Positions 1 through 7,598 of a DNA stretch of 15,569 bases are shown here, piece by piece (position 1 is the first letter of the stretch; each line of letters opens with the position of its first letter). Where the stretch lies: contig MUZY01000146.1 of the NCBI GenBank assembly GCA_003266065.1, forward strand, positions 1 through 15,569, in the 5' to 3' direction. The notes under the pieces are model-generated. The model did not search any database. It saw nothing but the letters and a program-made list of their open reading frames with translations, and was not told where the DNA came from. The stretch comes from Methanosphaera sp. rholeuAM130 (GTDB taxonomy: Archaea; Methanobacteriota; Methanobacteria; Methanobacteriales; Methanobacteriaceae). The translations under genes were made by a program, and so were the position numbers.

Positions 1-20
1 AATATGAAAAAAAATAATTA

Positions 21-72
21 AAAAAAAGAGAAATGATTTGAAGATTCCTGTTCAAATGCGTGAAAATCATTT
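21..72 (-). terminator. Hairpin and T-run terminator of the minus-strand operon
   Basis: A 9-bp perfect inverted repeat (AAATGATTT at 31-39, AAATCATTT at 64-72) encloses a second one (TTGAA at 38-42, TTCAA at 51-55). On the minus strand the hairpin is followed by CTC and seven T residues (A-run at 21-27). The outer arm overlaps the methyltransferase stop codon at 67-69, so the structure sits exactly at the operon end. Archaeal termination mainly needs the oligo-T tract; the role of the hairpin is inferred. Confidence 0.6.
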
Positions 73-684
73 GCATGCAACGACTACAAGCAGATATTCA
101 TCTTCTTTATGGAATATGTCAATGTCCTCGAAGCCCACTTCCTTCAATATCGTTACCAGTTCATCCTTTGAATAAACGTTGATGTCCTCAAAGAGATTGA
201 CCCACTTTTGATCGTTGGGATTGTTGCCGTCGGTGTCACAGGCAATCATGAATCTACCGTCATCGTTGAGTATACGGTAAACTTCACTAAAGGCCTTTTT
301 CAAATCCCCCCAGAAGTATATTGTTTCGAAGGCGGATGCCAAATCATATATTCCATCGTCCAATGGAATATCCAGTACGTTAGCCTCATAAACATGACAG
401 CGTCCACTGTCAACGGCTTTTTGATTACGCCTGACGGATTCGACTACCGACAAACCCGAATAGTCCAGGCCATCGACGATGCCGTTAGGGCATCGTTTGA
501 GGAACTTTTCAATATTGACTCCACCGCCACATCCCAAATCAATAACCTTAGCGTCATCCGGCAATGAAATTGACTCCATTGAAAAGTTGGATATTACTTC
601 ATGATGCCTGTTCATGTCTTTTATAACCTCTTTTCCAAAATCTCCCTGCGGCTTTTGACACTGCCTTAATCTCTTCTTCATCAT
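67..684 (-). CDS. Class I SAM-dependent methyltransferase (Methyltransf_11 type)
   Basis: This is a soluble protein of 205 residues with a Rossmann-type methyltransferase core. Motif I reads VIDLGCGGG at residues 47-55, and an acidic residue at about 74 (GLDYSG) would bind the SAM ribose. The N-terminal stretch with KPQGDFGK and MNRHH resembles a group of small archaeal and clostridial methyltransferases whose substrates are unknown. The start is set at ATG 684 because GAGGTG lies six bases upstream; the longer frame starting at 693 would place its GTG inside that ribosome binding site. It is the last gene of the minus-strand operon, 12 bases after the TMEM175 gene. The substrate cannot be told from sequence: a small molecule, lipid or metalloid are all possible. 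Confidence 0.8.
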   Translation of the reverse strand: MMKKRLRQCQKPQGDFGKEVIKDMNRHHEVISNFSMESISLPDDAKVIDLGCGGGVNIEKFLKRCPNGIVDGLDYSGLSVVESVRRNQKAVDSGRCHVYEANVLDIPLDDGIYDLASAFETIYFWGDLKKAFSEVYRILNDDGRFMIACDTDGNNPNDQKWVNLFEDINVYSKDELVTILKEVGFEDIDIFHKEDEYLLVVVACK

Positions 685-696
685 AAACAACACCTC

Positions 697-1269
697 TTAT
701 ACATAATTCTTAATCTTTGACCATGATAATGCAACCGATACCGACAATACACATGCAATAAATATTATCGGCGGATAAAGCAGATAACCCAAGACAAATC
801 CTATTGATTGGAGAATGAATGAGATTATCGTGATTTTCTTCCTTTTGTTCAACTCCAATCTTAATGCTATGTTGGCTTTATCAACCCTGATTAACAATAA
901 ATCGGCAAAATAGAAATTCAGGTTCGTCAATAGGAATACCAACCCGAACATTGCCTGTGCCGTGAATGAATAGAAATCAGTTGAAATCATTGTGGTTACA
1001 TGAGGAAGCAATCCTACAATCATTATGGCAAAGGAGCCCGCCCACGTAACGGAACTGTTTAACTTATTTACAACGTTAAACAGGTTATGATGATAATTCC
1101 ATACCTCAAAGCATATGACAAAACTAAGTGCATATGCCAAGAATTGAGGATATAACTCAAGCAATGAAGACAGATTGGTAGTCTCCGGAAGGGGTATTTC
1201 CATGACGATTATCGTGATGATGATTGCCAGAATCGCATCGATTAATGCCTCAAAGCGGTCACTTTCCAT
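697..1269 (-). CDS. TMEM175-family (DUF1211) potassium-channel-like membrane protein, copy 1
   Basis: This protein of 190 residues is strongly hydrophobic with about six membrane segments, the size of the prokaryotic single-repeat TMEM175 channels that assemble as tetramers and pass K+. Its first helix begins with RFEALIDAILAI. The family signature is R-x3-F-S-D; here the Arg and Asp are kept but FS is replaced by LI. The start ATG at 1269 is chosen because GGGTGATG lies just upstream; it overlaps the end of copy 2 by 11 bases, indicating translational coupling. Upstream in-frame ATGs (1275, 1287, 1299) have no well-placed ribosome binding site. Family assignment is good; channel activity and ion selectivity are inferred only. 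Confidence 0.75.
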   Translation of the reverse strand: MESDRFEALIDAILAIIITIIVMEIPLPETTNLSSLLELYPQFLAYALSFVICFEVWNYHHNLFNVVNKLNSSVTWAGSFAIMIVGLLPHVTTMISTDFYSFTAQAMFGLVFLLTNLNFYFADLLLIRVDKANIALRLELNKRKKITIISFILQSIGFVLGYLLYPPIIFIACVLSVSVALSWSKIKNYV

Positions 1270-1849
1270 TGTCATCACCCAACACATACGTCTTTTCAAT
1301 ATATGGAATTACATTCCATGTGACAACGGTTATCAAGCACAATACCATCATGGCAACAGGACAGCCCATAACTGCAACTATTGCTCCCATAGCAAATAAT
1401 ACGATATTTAACACCAACACTTCCTTATAACTGATACCGTTTATTTCATGATTGTGAACGTCGTGCTTGATTGCCACTCTTGTGGACAATACGAAGAGGA
1501 TATTGACAATAACGAATATCAACCCGTACATCAATTCGGGAAGCAGGTCATATGGTTTATGTGCCACCCATGACGTAAAGTAGGGAACCAGTGTGATAAA
1601 GAATATCAATACGGAGTACATCCATATGACATTATTATTGATATGTTCAAGATAATTGAATAATTTCCTGTGATGATCCCATATGCTGAAAAGTACGATG
1701 AAACTTAGAAAGTATGCGTAATACATGACCCGCAAGTTCCATATACCCATAAAAGTCATTGTTTCCGGTTGAGGAATCTTAAGTACCATCACAGTCATCA
1801 TGATTGCAAGAATTGCATCTATAAATGTCTCAAAACGACCAGAATCCAT
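1259..1849 (-). CDS. TMEM175-family (DUF1211) potassium-channel-like membrane protein, copy 2
   Basis: This is the first gene of the minus-strand operon, 196 residues and about six membrane segments. It is a paralogue of the next gene: the first helices read RFETFIDAILAI and RFEALIDAILAI, and both keep the WDHH/WNYHH-like loop after helix 2 and the same spacing of segments. Here the family R-x3-F-S-D motif is R-x3-F-I-D. The start ATG at 1849 follows GAGG by six bases; the in-frame ATG at 1861 has no ribosome binding site and would put GAGG inside the gene. The overlap of this stop (1259-1261) with the start of copy 1 suggests equal expression, so a heteromeric channel is conceivable. Confidence 0.75.
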   Translation of the reverse strand: MDSGRFETFIDAILAIMMTVMVLKIPQPETMTFMGIWNLRVMYYAYFLSFIVLFSIWDHHRKLFNYLEHINNNVIWMYSVLIFFITLVPYFTSWVAHKPYDLLPELMYGLIFVIVNILFVLSTRVAIKHDVHNHEINGISYKEVLVLNIVLFAMGAIVAVMGCPVAMMVLCLITVVTWNVIPYIEKTYVLGDDNGK

Positions 1850-1886
1850 TGTTAGCCTCATTAATTTATTGAATATAATACTATTG

Positions 1887-1896
1887 TATATGTAAA
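1887..1896 (-). promoter_or_regulatory. Possible TATA box of the TMEM175-methyltransferase operon
   Basis: On the minus strand the sequence reads TTTACATATA. A transcript starting about 26 bases downstream would begin near 1864 and give a leader of about 15 bases holding the GAGG ribosome binding site of the first gene. The surroundings are very AT-rich, so chance matches are likely. Confidence 0.35.
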
Positions 1897-2073
1897 TTTT
1901 CTAATTTCACTAATCCATTTTTAGAAATTTTATTCTAATTATATATTCTATATTATCATTTTATTAAATTTTAATCATCAACAATTATTAATAAGTGAAG
2001 ACTCGGATTCAATACAATATGCTTAAAATCCCCTTATTATCACATGAGTAAAATACCCAATAACAAGACTACA

Positions 2074-2093
2074 CTGTGGATTCACAGAGTGAA
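2074..2093. repeat. Two overlapping inverted repeats
   Basis: CTGTG (2074-2078) pairs with CACAG (2083-2087) across GATT, and TTCAC (2081-2085) pairs with GTGAA (2089-2093) across AGA. The two share their middle bases, so only one hairpin can form at a time in RNA; in DNA they could be a compound operator. They lie about 160-180 bases upstream of cbiD. Confidence 0.4.
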
Positions 2094-2167
2094 AGCTTAA
2101 AAGAATGAAATAGTGATTGTCTATTTTTTCATCATAAAATCAATAGAAAAAATATTGAATTAAAAAA

Positions 2168-2176
2168 TATATATAT
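2168..2176 (+). promoter_or_regulatory. Possible TATA box of cbiD
   Basis: An alternating TATATATAT run follows an A-rich stretch. Transcription about 26 bases downstream would give a leader of roughly 55 bases for cbiD, including AGGAGA at 2237-2242. Position alone supports this; the region is low in complexity. Confidence 0.3.
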
Positions 2177-2252
2177 GATAATTAGAAATTAATTACTTCC
2201 AAACAAATAAAAGATATAATATGGTATTTTAATTTTAGGAGAATGAATTACT

Positions 2253-3353
2253 ATGGAGCATCATAAAAATTCACGGGAAAAATCGGGCATAACAACAGGC
2301 AGTGTTGCTACAGCGGCCAGTGTTGCAGCGTTGCTTACGATATTCGATAAATCCCCAGAGGTAGTTGACATTATTGCCCCCAACAATAAGTTGACTGCGG
2401 AAATATATGAAAGCAAGAAATTATCTGATACCAAAGCATGTGCTGTTGTTGAAAAACCGACATATAACGATCCGGATGTTACGCGTGGAATAAAAATCAT
2501 ATCTCAAGTAGAATTAACAGACAATACGGGTACGGTTGAAATAACTGCAGGTGAAGGTGTTGGTGTTGTAACAAAACCCGGACTTCAAATTCCGGTAGGT
2601 GAATTTGCAATCAATCCCGTTCCAAGAAAAATGATTAAAGAAAACGTTCTGAGATTTTTACCGGAAGATAAGGGAGCAATTGTGAAAATAATCATACCGG
2701 AGGGTAAAAAAATTGCGCCTAAAACCATGAACAGTCGTCTGGGAATAGTTGACGGCATATCCATACTGGGAACCACCGGCATAGCACGTCCAATGTCCAA
2801 CAAGGCATATACCGATTCATTAAGGGTACAGTTGGATGTGGCCGTTGCCAACGGATATGAAGACCTGTTATTTGTACCGGGCAATATAGGTACCCGAATA
2901 GCCAATGAAAGACTTATAATCGATGAAGATGCAATTATCGAGATGAGTAACTTCGTCGGATACATGCTTGAGGAAGCAGAAAAACTTGACGCTATCAAAT
3001 CAATAACAATCTTCGGCCATGCGGGCAAACTAATTAAAATCGCCGCGGGAATATTCAACACGAAACAAAGTGTTGCAGATGCCAGACGAGAGATTATGAC
3101 GGCATATAGTGCCCTCTGCGGTGCCGATTATGATACTCTGCAGAGGATATACGCATGCATCACAACGGAGGACGTCATAAAGATATTGGATGAAAATAAT
3201 CTTACGACCGATGTTTTTGAGTTGATTGGAGATAAAATTGAAGAGCTATGCCAACTCAAGTATAACATCGAGTTTCATGCAATCATTGTGAAGATGAACG
3301 GTGAAATATTAAATCCATCCAAAACAGATAAAATTCCATTCGAATGGAAATGA
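2253..3353 (+). CDS. cbiD: Cobalt-precorrin-5B C1-methyltransferase CbiD
   Basis: CbiD methylates C-1 of cobalt-precorrin-5B with S-adenosylmethionine in the anaerobic (early cobalt) route to cobamides, which methanogens need for corrinoid methyltransferases. The protein has 366 residues, the usual length. The N-terminal signature SGITTGSVATAAS (11-23) matches the family's G-x-T-T-G-x2-A-A-A. A loop LFVPGNIG and the late motif FGHAGKLIKIAAGIFNT are both typical of CbiD, which is unrelated in fold to other corrin methyltransferases. The start ATG 2253 follows AGGAGA by ten bases; an ATG at 2243 is out of frame. No other cbi gene is within view, so the pathway genes are scattered or lie elsewhere. 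The GT4 gene follows after 45 bases. Confidence 0.93.
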   Translation: MEHHKNSREKSGITTGSVATAASVAALLTIFDKSPEVVDIIAPNNKLTAEIYESKKLSDTKACAVVEKPTYNDPDVTRGIKIISQVELTDNTGTVEITAGEGVGVVTKPGLQIPVGEFAINPVPRKMIKENVLRFLPEDKGAIVKIIIPEGKKIAPKTMNSRLGIVDGISILGTTGIARPMSNKAYTDSLRVQLDVAVANGYEDLLFVPGNIGTRIANERLIIDEDAIIEMSNFVGYMLEEAEKLDAIKSITIFGHAGKLIKIAAGIFNTKQSVADARREIMTAYSALCGADYDTLQRIYACITTEDVIKILDENNLTTDVFELIGDKIEELCQLKYNIEFHAIIVKMNGEILNPSKTDKIPFEWK

Positions 3354-3398
3354 AGTCCGAATTAATATATGAACGTAAAATAAGAGAAGTGTTTAACA

Positions 3399-4466
3399 AT
3401 GAACATATGTATTGTCGGCCAGTACCCCCCACAGTTGGGCGGCATCTCCACCTATACTGCCAACGTCAAGAAGGAACTTGAAAGATTGGGGCACAACGTA
3501 TACGTATTGACGTATCCGGGCAACATTCAACGTGACGATAATGTATTTGAAGCCGATACCATAAACATTCCCGGAATTCGTGGCTTAAGCTTTATCTTGT
3601 CCAGTTATAGGATTCTCCTAAACATTGTTGACAAGTATGATATTGAAGTGATTCATGCAAACTACATTCTTCCTCCGGCACTGGTAGCCGTACTTGTTAA
3701 AAGAAAGAGGGACTTAAGAATTGTTACGAGCGTTCACGGATCCGACATGAATATACTGGCAGACAATTTTCTTCTTAAGCCCTTCATCAGATACACTCTA
3801 AAAAACAGCGATGAGGTGTACTTTGTAAGCAGAAAGTTATATGAAAAATCATTATTGCTGGATATAGATGACATCAAGGAAAAATCAACCATAACGCCGA
3901 ATACCGTTGACGTGAATAAATTTGACGAAAACAAGTCAGGTCATAATCCGCTTAGGGAAAAATATGGCAAGCCATTGGTAATGTTTATAGGAAACCTTGT
4001 AAAACAGAAGGGATTGGAGTATCTTCTCGAGGCAAAAAGCCTGGCCGAAACGGATTATACGTTGTTAATCTATGGGGATGGAACAGAATATGATAATCTT
4101 AAGAAGATTATTGAAGACAAGAAGATTAATGATGCGTATCTACTTGGAAAAACATATGCTCCTGAAAAAATAATACCGCAGGCAGACGTCATGGTTCTGC
4201 CATCCGTATCGGAGGGTGCAAGCATAATAGCCCTGGAGGCTATGGCATGCAAAAGAGCCTTCATATCAACGGACACGGGAAACATTAGGGATGTCATAAC
4301 AGATTATGAGAATGGAATAATCGTAGCGCCAAAAGACGCCAAAGGATTATCACGTGAAATAGACAGACTCATAAATGATGAAAAACTTAGGGAAAAATTA
4401 GGAAAGAATGCAAGAGAGACTATAAAGGCCAACTATTCAAAAATCAGAATCCCCTACATAGAATGA
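3399..4466 (+). CDS. Glycosyltransferase family 4 (GT-B fold)
   Basis: This is a 355-residue cytoplasmic GT-B enzyme that would move a sugar from a nucleotide-sugar donor to a lipid, protein or glycan acceptor with retention of configuration. The N-terminal domain begins MNICIVGQYPPQLGGISTY, with the glycine-rich acceptor loop, and has SVHGSDMN at about 113-120. The C-terminal donor domain has the phosphate-binding FIGNLVKQKG and YGDGTEYDNL, and the E-x7-E pair at Glu272 and Glu280 in SEGASIIALEA. The C terminus after KANYS is short (ten residues), where many relatives continue with a helix that crosses back over the first domain. No other glycan genes are nearby, so the acceptor is unknown; cell-surface glycolipid or S-layer glycan is a guess. 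Confidence 0.88.
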   Translation: MNICIVGQYPPQLGGISTYTANVKKELERLGHNVYVLTYPGNIQRDDNVFEADTINIPGIRGLSFILSSYRILLNIVDKYDIEVIHANYILPPALVAVLVKRKRDLRIVTSVHGSDMNILADNFLLKPFIRYTLKNSDEVYFVSRKLYEKSLLLDIDDIKEKSTITPNTVDVNKFDENKSGHNPLREKYGKPLVMFIGNLVKQKGLEYLLEAKSLAETDYTLLIYGDGTEYDNLKKIIEDKKINDAYLLGKTYAPEKIIPQADVMVLPSVSEGASIIALEAMACKRAFISTDTGNIRDVITDYENGIIVAPKDAKGLSREIDRLINDEKLREKLGKNARETIKANYSKIRIPYIE

Positions 4467-4617
4467 TTGTTAAAGAAAGACTATAAAGAAGCATGTGAAA
4501 ATGCCATTTAACGGTAATATTTTAAAGACTTTACATAAAAATACATGACAAATTAAATGTAATCCGGATAAAATCACCGAATAATGAATATAACATAAAA
4601 GCAGGAGGGAAAATCGC

Positions 4618-6714
4618 ATGGTTGATATAGATTCAAACATTGAAGAAATAATGAAAAAAGCATATCCGTTTATCGAAGAGTACAATCCGGCACAGGAGGC
4701 CGTGATTGAATCGGGATATCTTGAAAATGATGAAAACTACATAATATCCATACCAACGGCAAGTGGAAAAACCGTACTGGGAGTACTGGCTATGCTAAAG
4801 GTTCTGCTTAAAGGGGGAAAAGTAGTATATGCCGTACCGTTGATATCACTGCAGAACGAAAAATACAAGGAATTCAAAGTATTTGAGCAGTTCGGGTACA
4901 AGGTAGGAAAACATCCCCGAAGCAGCGACATCTCCGTAATGGTATTTGAATCCTTTGATGCATTAACGAGATTTTCATTAAACACCCTGCATGAATTGGA
5001 TTTGCTAATCATTGACGAATTTCACATGATAGGAGAATATTCCCGTGGTCCAACGATTGAATGTGCAATAACCAGAATTAAGGAACAGAACAAATCAATC
5101 AGAATAATAGCGTTATCTGCGACTCTGCAGAACATGGATGAAATGGCTCACTGGCTGGAAGCAGAAGTTGTAACCCATGACTATAGGCCCGTACCACTCC
5201 ATAAAGAGGTGCTGTGTGCAGAAGAATTCGGCACCAAGGACAAAAACAACATAGTATACAAGCTATTGAACGACAGCCTGGAGGATTCATCCCAGATGCT
5301 GACGTTCGTATCCACAAGAAGATTTACGGAATCCCTTGCGGCCAATATGGCATCTAAAATTGAAAGGTACATACCCGATGCACAAAGGGAAATATTCAAC
5401 GATATAGCCGATGAAATACTGGAAGTTCCAAAAAGAAGCAATTCACAGCCTACTGAGGTCTGTAAAAGGCTTGCCGAGTGCATAAGATGTGGAGTGGCAT
5501 TCCATCATGCGGGACTATTCGACAGACAAAAGGAGATTATAGAAGAGGAATTCGTAAACGGAAACCTGTTAATGATTACGGCCACGCCCAGCCTAATGTA
5601 TGGGGTCAATCTTCCATCAAAAAGAGTGGTAATACGTGACTATAACAGGTGGACCGATCAGGGACAGACGAACATCCCCGTATTTGACTATGAACAGATG
5701 TCCGGTAGAGCCGGTCGTCCGGGATTTGACAGTGAGGGATTCTCTTACCTGCTTGCAAAGACTTATGATGAGGCCTTCGACTTGGATGATCATTATGTTC
5801 ATGGAGAAATTGAAGTTACAAACTCCAAATTAATAGACAATGAGGATGCCGTTTTAAAGCAGATTATTACACAGATATCCAGTGGATTTGCAAAGGACTT
5901 GGATGATTTGATTGAATTTTTCAACAAGACGTTCTACGGATTTCAGATATCACATACATATAATACCATGAGCTTCGGATTCAGCGACGAATCGATAAAA
6001 TATGAAATATCATCCGCACTGGAATATCTCCTGCAGAATCAGATTATTAGAGTATCCCCTTCTGGACTTCAGACAACCCCACTTGGAACGCTGATATCCA
6101 AAAACAATTATGCGGTTAAAACCGCCATTAAATTAAAGGATTACTCTACCATGAATACCAATAGATTTAATCCGGCGGAACTTATATATGAAATATCAAA
6201 AACCAAGGATATGCCACAAATCAACACCAAATTCAAGGCAAACAAGGACAATATCAGGGAAGTGCTAAGCAACAAGGGTGTCTTTGTGAGTTTCGTTCAG
6301 AACAGTGAATCTACCGCCGCCAGTCTACTGGAATGGATTAACGAGAGAAAGGAATATGAAATAGAAAACTATTTGAAAGTATATGCGGCATCTACCAGAC
6401 GTGCAAGCTATGAAGCGGCAAATCTCGTTAAATATTACCATGAGATATCTAACGTACTTGGAAACTACAAGTATTTGACGGAAATTGACAAGCTAAGTTC
6501 AAGACTGTACTATGGTGTAAAAGAGGATATTCTTCCACTGGTTATTGGAATAAAACGTTTGGGACGTCAAAGGGCCAGGCTGGTCTGCGACGTATTCGGC
6601 AAAAATGTAGCATATGCCGATGTCAATGAATTGACAAAAATTGATGGCATAGGTCCTAAGACGGCCGAGAAAATCGTTGAATTCTATGAGCATAACAAGG
6701 AAAATGTGATGTGA
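4618..6714 (+). CDS. hel308: Hel308-type superfamily 2 DNA helicase (divergent)
   Basis: Hel308 is an ATP-dependent 3'-5' DNA helicase that acts on stalled replication forks in archaea. The 698 residues fit the family. Motifs in order: NPAQEAV Q-motif (23-29), Walker A PTASGKT (46-52), DEFH box (133-136), SAT (167-169), FVSTRR motif IV, FHHAGLF, ATPSLMYGVNLP motif V, and QMSGRAGRPG motif VI from 360. A winged-helix and ratchet region follows, then RQRAR (RAR at 652-654) and a C-terminal helix-hairpin-helix DGIGPKTAEKI, which together favour Hel308 over other Ski2-like helicases. Odd points: the segment between motif Ia (VPLISLQNEKY, 73-83) and FESFDAL (110-116) is shorter than in typical Hel308, and the usual TGDY and TTSEK elements are not visible. 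GGAGGG lies eight bases before the ATG. Two small genes follow directly. Confidence 0.88.
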   Translation: MVDIDSNIEEIMKKAYPFIEEYNPAQEAVIESGYLENDENYIISIPTASGKTVLGVLAMLKVLLKGGKVVYAVPLISLQNEKYKEFKVFEQFGYKVGKHPRSSDISVMVFESFDALTRFSLNTLHELDLLIIDEFHMIGEYSRGPTIECAITRIKEQNKSIRIIALSATLQNMDEMAHWLEAEVVTHDYRPVPLHKEVLCAEEFGTKDKNNIVYKLLNDSLEDSSQMLTFVSTRRFTESLAANMASKIERYIPDAQREIFNDIADEILEVPKRSNSQPTEVCKRLAECIRCGVAFHHAGLFDRQKEIIEEEFVNGNLLMITATPSLMYGVNLPSKRVVIRDYNRWTDQGQTNIPVFDYEQMSGRAGRPGFDSEGFSYLLAKTYDEAFDLDDHYVHGEIEVTNSKLIDNEDAVLKQIITQISSGFAKDLDDLIEFFNKTFYGFQISHTYNTMSFGFSDESIKYEISSALEYLLQNQIIRVSPSGLQTTPLGTLISKNNYAVKTAIKLKDYSTMNTNRFNPAELIYEISKTKDMPQINTKFKANKDNIREVLSNKGVFVSFVQNSESTAASLLEWINERKEYEIENYLKVYAASTRRASYEAANLVKYYHEISNVLGNYKYLTEIDKLSSRLYYGVKEDILPLVIGIKRLGRQRARLVCDVFGKNVAYADVNELTKIDGIGPKTAEKIVEFYEHNKENVM

Positions 6715-6724
6715 AGTGTTTGAA

Positions 6725-7216
6725 ATGTTAATAACAGATGGCCTGTCATACGATGAATTGAAAAGGATACTTCAACAGAAGGTCATGGATATCGAATTGG
6801 ATGATTTCTATGAACTGTCATACCTGGTTAATGATGACGTCAAATACTTGACGAAGAAATATGAGGACGATTATAGGAAAAAAGTAGTGGAGCTGATGAT
6901 TAAACGCTGCAACCTGTTGAAAAACGACAGGAAATCATATCCTGGATTGGTTGACAAGGATGAAATAGATAATATTAACGAAATTTTAAATAAGGAATTT
7001 GAAGAAAAGATATTAAATAAATTCAACATAATAATAGTATATGCAATATACTTTTTAAAGGAACCAATCCATCCGACAGATAGCATATTTGCCGGATTGA
7101 AAAGTATGAGTTATGATGGTGAACATTACTACTGTCCCATAAAAAAACATCATATGAATAATGAAAATGCAATATGCAAGTATTGCATTGCAAGAGAGAT
7201 TGATGAAAATGATTGA
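6725..7216 (+). CDS. UPF0305 (DUF2115) family protein with C-terminal Cys cluster
   Basis: This protein of 163 residues belongs to a family seen almost only in methanogens and of unknown function. The body is helical and charged (EDDYRKKVVELMIKR). The end carries the family-typical YYCPIKKHH...ICKYC: Cys137, Cys151 and Cys154 with His142 or His143 could bind zinc. HPTDSIFAG just before it matches the family's HP-x-G-x2-F-x-G region. The ATG at 6725 is preferred because GAAGTG sits six bases upstream; a GTG at 6716 would add three residues. It begins ten bases after the helicase stop and overlaps the next gene. From memory, M. thermautotrophicus also has a UPF0305 gene near its hel308, which would suggest a shared role in DNA handling; this is inference. 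Confidence 0.75.
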   Translation: MLITDGLSYDELKRILQQKVMDIELDDFYELSYLVNDDVKYLTKKYEDDYRKKVVELMIKRCNLLKNDRKSYPGLVDKDEIDNINEILNKEFEEKILNKFNIIIVYAIYFLKEPIHPTDSIFAGLKSMSYDGEHYYCPIKKHHMNNENAICKYCIAREIDEND

Positions 7217-7559
7217 TGCAGAAAAAGTTTTATATCAGCTGGAAAACAACAAGAAGATACATGAAGAAAAGGTTAAGGATGGCGTTGAAAAGTTAAATCA
7301 AAAACTTAGAAGTGATGCCTATAGCGTAGACAGCATAGTGGCAAACAGTACCCTGGGTTATAGGTATCATGATTTGATTGACCGGAAAGACATGATAAAC
7401 TCAAATCTGAAATCAAACCTTAACAAGGGTCTTCACCAGATAGATGTTGAACTGTATAGGCTTAACAAGAAACTTGACAATGAAAGCCGAATGATAAACT
7501 ACAACGTTGACAGGAAAAAAGAGGAACTGCTTAATAATATCAAATACAAACTTCAATAA
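7209..7559 (+). CDS. Small charged coiled-coil protein of unknown function
   Basis: No family was recognised. With ATG 7209 the protein has 116 residues, almost wholly helical, rich in Lys, Glu, Asn and Leu, with two likely coiled-coil stretches (about 1-35, and from about residue 70 to the end) joined by a more ordered middle, VDSIVANSTLGYRYHDLIDRK. There is no cysteine, signal peptide or membrane segment. The start is chosen because AGAGAGAT at 7193-7200 lies eight bases upstream; the ATG at 7203 is also possible, while the open frame back to 7161 lies inside UPF0305. The gene overlaps UPF0305 by eight bases, so the two are probably co-translated with the helicase. It may be a structural or adaptor partner; nothing in the sequence proves this. 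Confidence 0.7.
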   Translation: MIDAEKVLYQLENNKKIHEEKVKDGVEKLNQKLRSDAYSVDSIVANSTLGYRYHDLIDRKDMINSNLKSNLNKGLHQIDVELYRLNKKLDNESRMINYNVDRKKEELLNNIKYKLQ

Positions 7560-7598
7560 GTCTAAGCAGCATTAAAAGAAAACAAGGACAAATTTAGT

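Larger units (their letters stand above)
1850..2252. other. Long AT-rich intergenic region between divergent operons
   Basis: No credible gene is seen here. The stretch carries the promoters of the minus-strand TMEM175 operon and of cbiD. It also holds two overlapping dyads at 2074-2093 (CTGTG-gatt-CACAG and TTCAC-aga-GTGAA) and an A/T hairpin at 2122-2154 (TATTTTTTC and GAAAAAATA around a 15-base loop). An 18-codon frame at 2044-2100 covers the dyads but has no ribosome binding site. No tRNA, C/D box RNA or IS end was recognised. Confidence 0.5.

Noticed and set aside
208..567. 119-codon plus-strand frame opposite the methyltransferase
   Set aside because: It lies fully antisense to a gene with clear SAM-binding motifs and its translation matches no family I know.
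2044..2100. 18-codon frame in the cbiD upstream gap as a leader peptide or IS remnant
   Set aside because: It has no ribosome binding site, shows no recognisable similarity, and such short frames are common by chance.
2100..2252. Cobalamin riboswitch before cbiD
   Set aside because: No B12-box-like core was found, the sequence is nearly all A/T, and this riboswitch class is not expected in archaea.
2585..3061. 158-codon minus-strand frame inside cbiD
   Set aside because: It is antisense to a strongly conserved enzyme, and the hydrophobic translation mirrors the codons of the real gene.
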